A DNA stretch of 9,553 bases from JANOAR01 sp031411235 (GTDB taxonomy: Bacteria; Verrucomicrobiota; Verrucomicrobiia; Verrucomicrobiales; Verrucomicrobiaceae), in the NCBI GenBank assembly GCA_031411235.1, contig JANOAR010000102.1:1-9553 (forward strand). Direction: 5' to 3'. Shown one piece after another: positions 6,388 through 9,553 of the stretch (its first letter is position 1; each line of letters begins with the position of its first letter). A model generated the notes under the pieces. That model ran no database searches. It was not told the DNA's origin and worked only from the letters and a program-made list of their open reading frames with translations. The translations under genes and the position numbers were made by a program.

Positions 6388-7134
6388 CCGAGCGAGCCTC
6401 CTCCCAAATCCAATGGCCATCTGCCCAGTACGAGTTGGACGCTGGTGGCACGACTTCACAGCGAGGATGTGGCGGTGTCTCGTGCGGCGCTGAACGAGCT
6501 GTGCGCGGCGTATCACTACCCGCTCTACTGCTTCATTCGTCGGCGTGGGCTGGCGCATCACGATGCACAGGACGTGCTGCATGACTTTCTGGCAAAGCTG
6601 CTGCGGCTGGAGGCATTTCTTGATCTGGATCGCGAGAAGGGGCGGCTGCGCACTTACCTTTTAAAGGCGTTGTCGAACTTCCTCATCACGCGGCATCATC
6701 AGCGCACGCATCTTCAGCAGCAATGCGAGGAATCGCTGGATGCACTGCCTCTGGATAGCCTGATGCACCGCTACCAAAGTGAGGCGCTGGCCATTGGCGA
6801 AACGGCTGAAGACGCCTTTGACCGGCAATGGTGCGCCCAGTTGCTGGAGCATGTGCTGGCTCAGCTTCAGCAAGCCTACGCGGAGCGAGGCAAGTCGGCG
6901 CTCTTTGCCGTGCTGTGCCCGGTGTTGGTCAGTGGTGGCAGCCTCAAGGGCCACGACTCGCAACAACTCGCCGAAGCGATTTGCATGACGCCTGCGGCCT
7001 TGCGCGTGGCCCTGCTGCGTATGCTGCGAGAGTACCGCGAACTGCTGCGCCAGGAAGTCCGCCAGACGGTGGGCCACACGGAGGATGTGGATGCTGAAAT
7101 CGCGTCGCTGATACAGATCTACTCAGCGAGGTGA
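6385..7134 (+). CDS. ECF-type RNA polymerase sigma factor paired with the kinase
   Basis: The 249-residue product resembles ECF-type sigma70 factors that redirect RNA polymerase to a small regulon. Region 2 spans ~35-105: AAYHYPLYCFIRRRG, then HHDAQDVLHDFLAKLL (58-73), which matches the 'DAEDLVQEVF' helix of the family, and the DNA-melting/-10 segment to ITRHH. Region 4 is the helix-turn-helix at ~192-225 (LAEAICMTPAALRVALLRML, then REYRELLRQEV). The linker between them is long (~85 residues) and a C-terminal tail of ~25 residues follows, so the protein exceeds a typical ECF of 170-200 residues. No anti-sigma gene is next to it. Its only partner is the upstream kinase gene, which it touches with zero spacing, in line with the ECF-STPK pairs known from Planctomycetes and relatives, where phosphorylation is thought to replace an anti-sigma factor. 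ATG 6385 is the natural start. It ends 12 bases from the convergent phosphoesterase gene. Confidence 0.85.
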   Translation: MPSEPPPKSNGHLPSTSWTLVARLHSEDVAVSRAALNELCAAYHYPLYCFIRRRGLAHHDAQDVLHDFLAKLLRLEAFLDLDREKGRLRTYLLKALSNFLITRHHQRTHLQQQCEESLDALPLDSLMHRYQSEALAIGETAEDAFDRQWCAQLLEHVLAQLQQAYAERGKSALFAVLCPVLVSGGSLKGHDSQQLAEAICMTPAALRVALLRMLREYRELLRQEVRQTVGHTEDVDAEIASLIQIYSAR

Positions 7135-7146
7135 GACGCTTGGCGA

Positions 7147-7875
7147 TCACTTCCCAAAGGTAAGCCGCTGGGCATACTTTCCAGGTAGGCCAGCTTCGAT
7201 AATGGCTCGCTGCGCAGCCTCTATATCATAATCCAGCCGCCGCCACCAGAGATCGGCCTCGGCACGTCGATAGACCACGTAACAGGCGCGTTCGTCTCGA
7301 TCGCGGGGCTGTCCGACAGAGCCCACATTGATCACTTGTTTCTTGCCTTCGCGCAGGGATTCGAGACTGGAAATATCGAGAGCCTTGTCCTCGCCTTCGA
7401 CAAACATTTTGGGCTGATGGGAGTGGCCGATGAAGCAGAGGTTTTTTTGCTGAAACGAAAAGTGGTGCGCGGCATCGCGGCCATCAAAAATGTAGCCCCA
7501 TTGCTCAGGATGCGGCAGCGAGGCATGAACCACCTCGTAGTCTTCGGCCAGCCAAGTCATGGGCAGGGCTCCCAGCCACTCGCGCTGCTCGGCACTGAGG
7601 ATGCGACGTGTCCACTGGATGCTCTCCTTCACGCCCTCACTGACACCCTGCGGATCACCCTCCGTGGCGGCATAGGCATCGTGATTCCCACGGATGACGT
7701 GGAAGTCATTCGCACGCAGCAATTCAAGGCACTCACTCGGCTGCGCACCGTAGCCCACGACATCGCCCAGGCAGACACGCTCGCGAATGCCCAAGCCTTC
7801 GATATCAGCGATGACAGCCTGCAGGGCTTGCAGGTTGCCATGAATGTCACTGATGATGGCGACGGGCTCAGTCAT
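7147..7875 (-). CDS. YfcE/MJ0936-type metallophosphoesterase
   Basis: This 242-residue protein belongs to the calcineurin-like phosphoesterase superfamily, two-metal hydrolases of phosphomono- or diesters. The metal-binding set is complete and in order: SDIHGN (Asp10, His12), GDVVGYG (Asp38), GNHD (Asn64, His65), VHAS (His117) and GHSHQP (His151, His153), followed by NVGSVGQPRDRD (183-194), typical of the small cytoplasmic YfcE-like group. The substrate cannot be deduced. It is shorter than, and different from, SbcD/Mre11 nucleases. I chose ATG 7875 because only a few residues normally precede SDIHGN; ATG 7890 (five residues more) is equally possible and neither has a Shine-Dalgarno. It lies about 55 bases downstream of the SMC-like ATPase gene on the same strand and may be cotranscribed. 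It converges on the sigma gene with 12 bases between the stops and no recognisable terminator. Confidence 0.9.
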   Translation of the reverse strand: MTEPVAIISDIHGNLQALQAVIADIEGLGIRERVCLGDVVGYGAQPSECLELLRANDFHVIRGNHDAYAATEGDPQGVSEGVKESIQWTRRILSAEQREWLGALPMTWLAEDYEVVHASLPHPEQWGYIFDGRDAAHHFSFQQKNLCFIGHSHQPKMFVEGEDKALDISSLESLREGKKQVINVGSVGQPRDRDERACYVVYRRAEADLWWRRLDYDIEAAQRAIIEAGLPGKYAQRLTFGK

Positions 7876-7930
7876 GGCTGCATACACCATCTGATTGGCA
7901 ACGGGTCAAGCGCTAGCTAACAAGCCTACG

Positions 7931-9553
7931 CTACCCTAGCTCATGCATCGCAAACTGCCCCGGCAGCACCCGCCCGCACAGCTCCACCAAATGCTGATGA
8001 TGGGTGAAAAGAATCACCTGGGTGCGCTGTGATAGCTCGGCGAGGGCGGGCAGTATCGCTGCCGCACGTTCATCATCAAAGGTGATGAGCAAATCGTCCA
8101 AAATGAGCGGCATCGGCGTGTGCGTGGCGAGGTGGCGCTCCAGCCCGGCGAAGCGAAGCGCGAGGTAGAGCTGGTCGCGCGTGCCCTCGCTCATGCCCTC
8201 CACCCGCACCGCTTTGCCATCGGCCCGCAAGCCCGTGAGCACGGGCTCATCATCTGCATCGAAGGTCACGCCCAGGCCCGCGAATGAGCTGCGAGTGAAG
8301 CGCGCAAAGATCTCGCCCGAGCGCTTCAGCAGCGGCCCTTGATTCGCCTTGCGGAAGGTCTCGATCTGCCGCTCCAGCAGATGAATTGCCATCTGCAAGC
8401 GCACGAAGCGCGCCGCATCATTGGCCACCACAGCCGCCTTGCTCTCGGCCTGCTGGCGGTAGTTCGCCGCCTCATCGGCAGCCTGCTCGTAGCCCGCCTT
8501 GCGCTGCTCCAGCACCCGCACCGCTTCCTGTTGCGAGGCAAGCTGCGTGGTCTTTGTGGCGATCTCGGCAAGGCTTTCCGCGAGGCGAGTGCCCAGCGTG
8601 CCAGCCTCTTCGGCGCGCACCTGGGAAATAAAATCCTCCGCGCTCACGCCGCGCGCCTGACCCCGCAGCGTGGAGCGCAGCATCTGTGTCTGCTCATGCA
8701 GCGCGGCCTTCTTTGCGATGGCTTCCAGTGCCGCAGGCAGATGCTCCAGGTCGGCTGCACCCGCGAGATGCTGCGCAGCTTTGAGTGCTTCATTGGCCGC
8801 TGCCTCGATGACCTGCTCCTTGGCCAGCGCTTGCTCTGCAACACCGAATTGAGTCTGAAAATCCTGATGCCGGGCCTTCGCGGCACGAGCCTCCACCAAC
8901 GATTGCCACAGCAACGCCTCCATGGCCTCGGCATTCGCAGCCGTGAGCGCAAGTGCTTCACCCGTGGCCTTCGTGTCCGCTTCAAAGGCTCGCGTGGTGT
9001 CCTGTGCCGCATTCAGCTCGCGCTGCTTCGTCGAGCATTGCGCCGCAAGCTCCACCAGCCGCGCGCGCCCCGAGGCAAGCTCCAGCCCCGACTCCGGCGA
9101 GGTCTCCGCAGCGAAGCCCAGCGCAGCGCATTTCTGCATCCAGGCGCTGCGGGCTTCCGTTAAACGCTTGTCCAGCGTGTTCTGCTCGGCCACCAGCGCT
9201 TCGCGTTTCGTCCGCAGTTCATCCAAGCTGCGCAGTGCCGCACGCCGCTGACCCGCCGCCTCGTCGGCCTGCTGCACGCGCTTCTTTGCCTCGGCGAGCA
9301 GAGCGGCCAACGTGGCACGGGCTGCCAGCCCGTTCACGCTCGGCAGAGTTTCCTCGCCATGCCCATCCTTCGCACTTCTTCGCTTGGCCCGCGATTCGTC
9401 GGTCAGCACGGACAGGCTGCCCGTGCCACCTTCCTGCCCGCTCAGCAGAGCCTCCGCCGCAGCGATACGTTCACGATAAACCGCAAGCTGCTCGCTGCCG
9501 TGCTGCCAGGCATCATAGGCATCGCGAAAGGCCAGCCAGTGCTCGCGCCATTC
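7931..9553 (-). CDS. SbcC/YhaN-like SMC-type ATPase (5' end outside window)
   Basis: The frame is open from the right edge to TAG at 7933-7931, giving 540 residues of a partial protein; the GTG at 9409 is internal, because 48 further codons (EWREHWLAFRDAYDAW...) read through to 9553. Most of it is alanine-, glutamate- and glutamine-rich coiled coil. The C-terminal ATPase lobe has the ABC signature MSEGTRDQLYLALR (from 8194), Walker B/D-loop LILDDLLITFDDERA (from about 8107) and the switch region QVILFTHHQHLVEL. This combination is characteristic of YhaN-type AAA proteins related to SbcC/Rad50, which hold DNA ends and usually work with an SbcD/YhaO nuclease. The N-terminal Walker A lobe is not in view. 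The expected nuclease partner is normally upstream, so it would lie beyond the right edge; the downstream phosphoesterase is of a different type. A DNA-repair role is likely, the exact substrate unknown. Confidence 0.9.
   Translation of the reverse strand, partial: EWREHWLAFRDAYDAWQHGSEQLAVYRERIAAAEALLSGQEGGTGSLSVLTDESRAKRRSAKDGHGEETLPSVNGLAARATLAALLAEAKKRVQQADEAAGQRRAALRSLDELRTKREALVAEQNTLDKRLTEARSAWMQKCAALGFAAETSPESGLELASGRARLVELAAQCSTKQRELNAAQDTTRAFEADTKATGEALALTAANAEAMEALLWQSLVEARAAKARHQDFQTQFGVAEQALAKEQVIEAAANEALKAAQHLAGAADLEHLPAALEAIAKKAALHEQTQMLRSTLRGQARGVSAEDFISQVRAEEAGTLGTRLAESLAEIATKTTQLASQQEAVRVLEQRKAGYEQAADEAANYRQQAESKAAVVANDAARFVRLQMAIHLLERQIETFRKANQGPLLKRSGEIFARFTRSSFAGLGVTFDADDEPVLTGLRADGKAVRVEGMSEGTRDQLYLALRFAGLERHLATHTPMPLILDDLLITFDDERAAAILPALAELSQRTQVILFTHHQHLVELCGRVLPGQFAMHELG

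Noticed and set aside
5305..6582. Long minus-strand open frame (425 codons) opposite the kinase and sigma genes
   Set aside because: Rich in Arg, His and Cys, as expected for an antisense shadow of GC-rich coding DNA; it covers the FGE domain and spans the gene junction.
7147..7875. SbcD/Mre11 nuclease partner of the ATPase
   Set aside because: The protein is too short and its motifs (GDVVGYG, NVGSVGQPRDRD) are of the small YfcE-like type; it lacks the SbcD capping domain.
8339..9163. Plus-strand open frame (274 codons) opposite the ATPase coiled coil
   Set aside because: Leu-, Arg- and Cys-rich antisense shadow of an Ala/Glu/Gln-rich coiled coil.

Overview
The window is ordinary-density bacterial DNA, fairly GC-rich, with six substantial coding regions, one truncated gene and three structured spacers. 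It is most likely from a Verrucomicrobiota member (Verrucomicrobiales type). That rests on gene-family character, not on a marker gene: a GreA factor with a very long N-terminal extension (as in the PVC group, including Chlamydia), a membrane Ser/Thr kinase fused to a formylglycine-generating-enzyme-like (FGE/SUMF1) domain and paired with an ECF-type sigma factor, and start codons that mostly lack a Shine-Dalgarno sequence.

Left end (1-1114): the first codons of an unidentified minus-strand gene sit back to back with a plus-strand alpha/beta-hydrolase that has lost its N-terminal third. A gene-free stretch of about 350 bases follows. It holds a near-perfect 32-bp inverted repeat (863-894 and 943-974) and a terminator hairpin (1049-1079) serving the next minus-strand gene.

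Centre left (1115-4318): a divergent pair. The minus-strand gene encodes the 614-residue GreA-like protein; the plus-strand gene encodes MnmA, the tRNA 2-thiouridylase. The 249-bp spacer between their starts carries inverted and tandem copies of an 8-mer (ctgattgt) and purine/pyrimidine-biased tracts.

Centre right (4501-7134): a two-gene plus-strand unit, the kinase-TM-FGE protein followed directly by the ECF-type sigma factor. The kinase stop TAA abuts the sigma ATG. An 8-bp GC-rich hairpin lies just before the junction, placed so that folding would bring an upstream AAGGA close to the sigma start. The likely logic is signal sensing outside the cytoplasm, then kinase, then alternative sigma factor. 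This is the most interesting part of the window.

Right end (7147-9553): a minus-strand pair converging on the sigma gene. An SbcC/YhaN-type SMC-like ATPase (its 5' end lies outside the window) is followed about 55 bases later by a small YfcE-type metallophosphoesterase. No tRNA, rRNA, CRISPR array, insertion sequence or phage gene was recognised. I found no clearly new defence or mobile system; the unusual points are architectural and regulatory.
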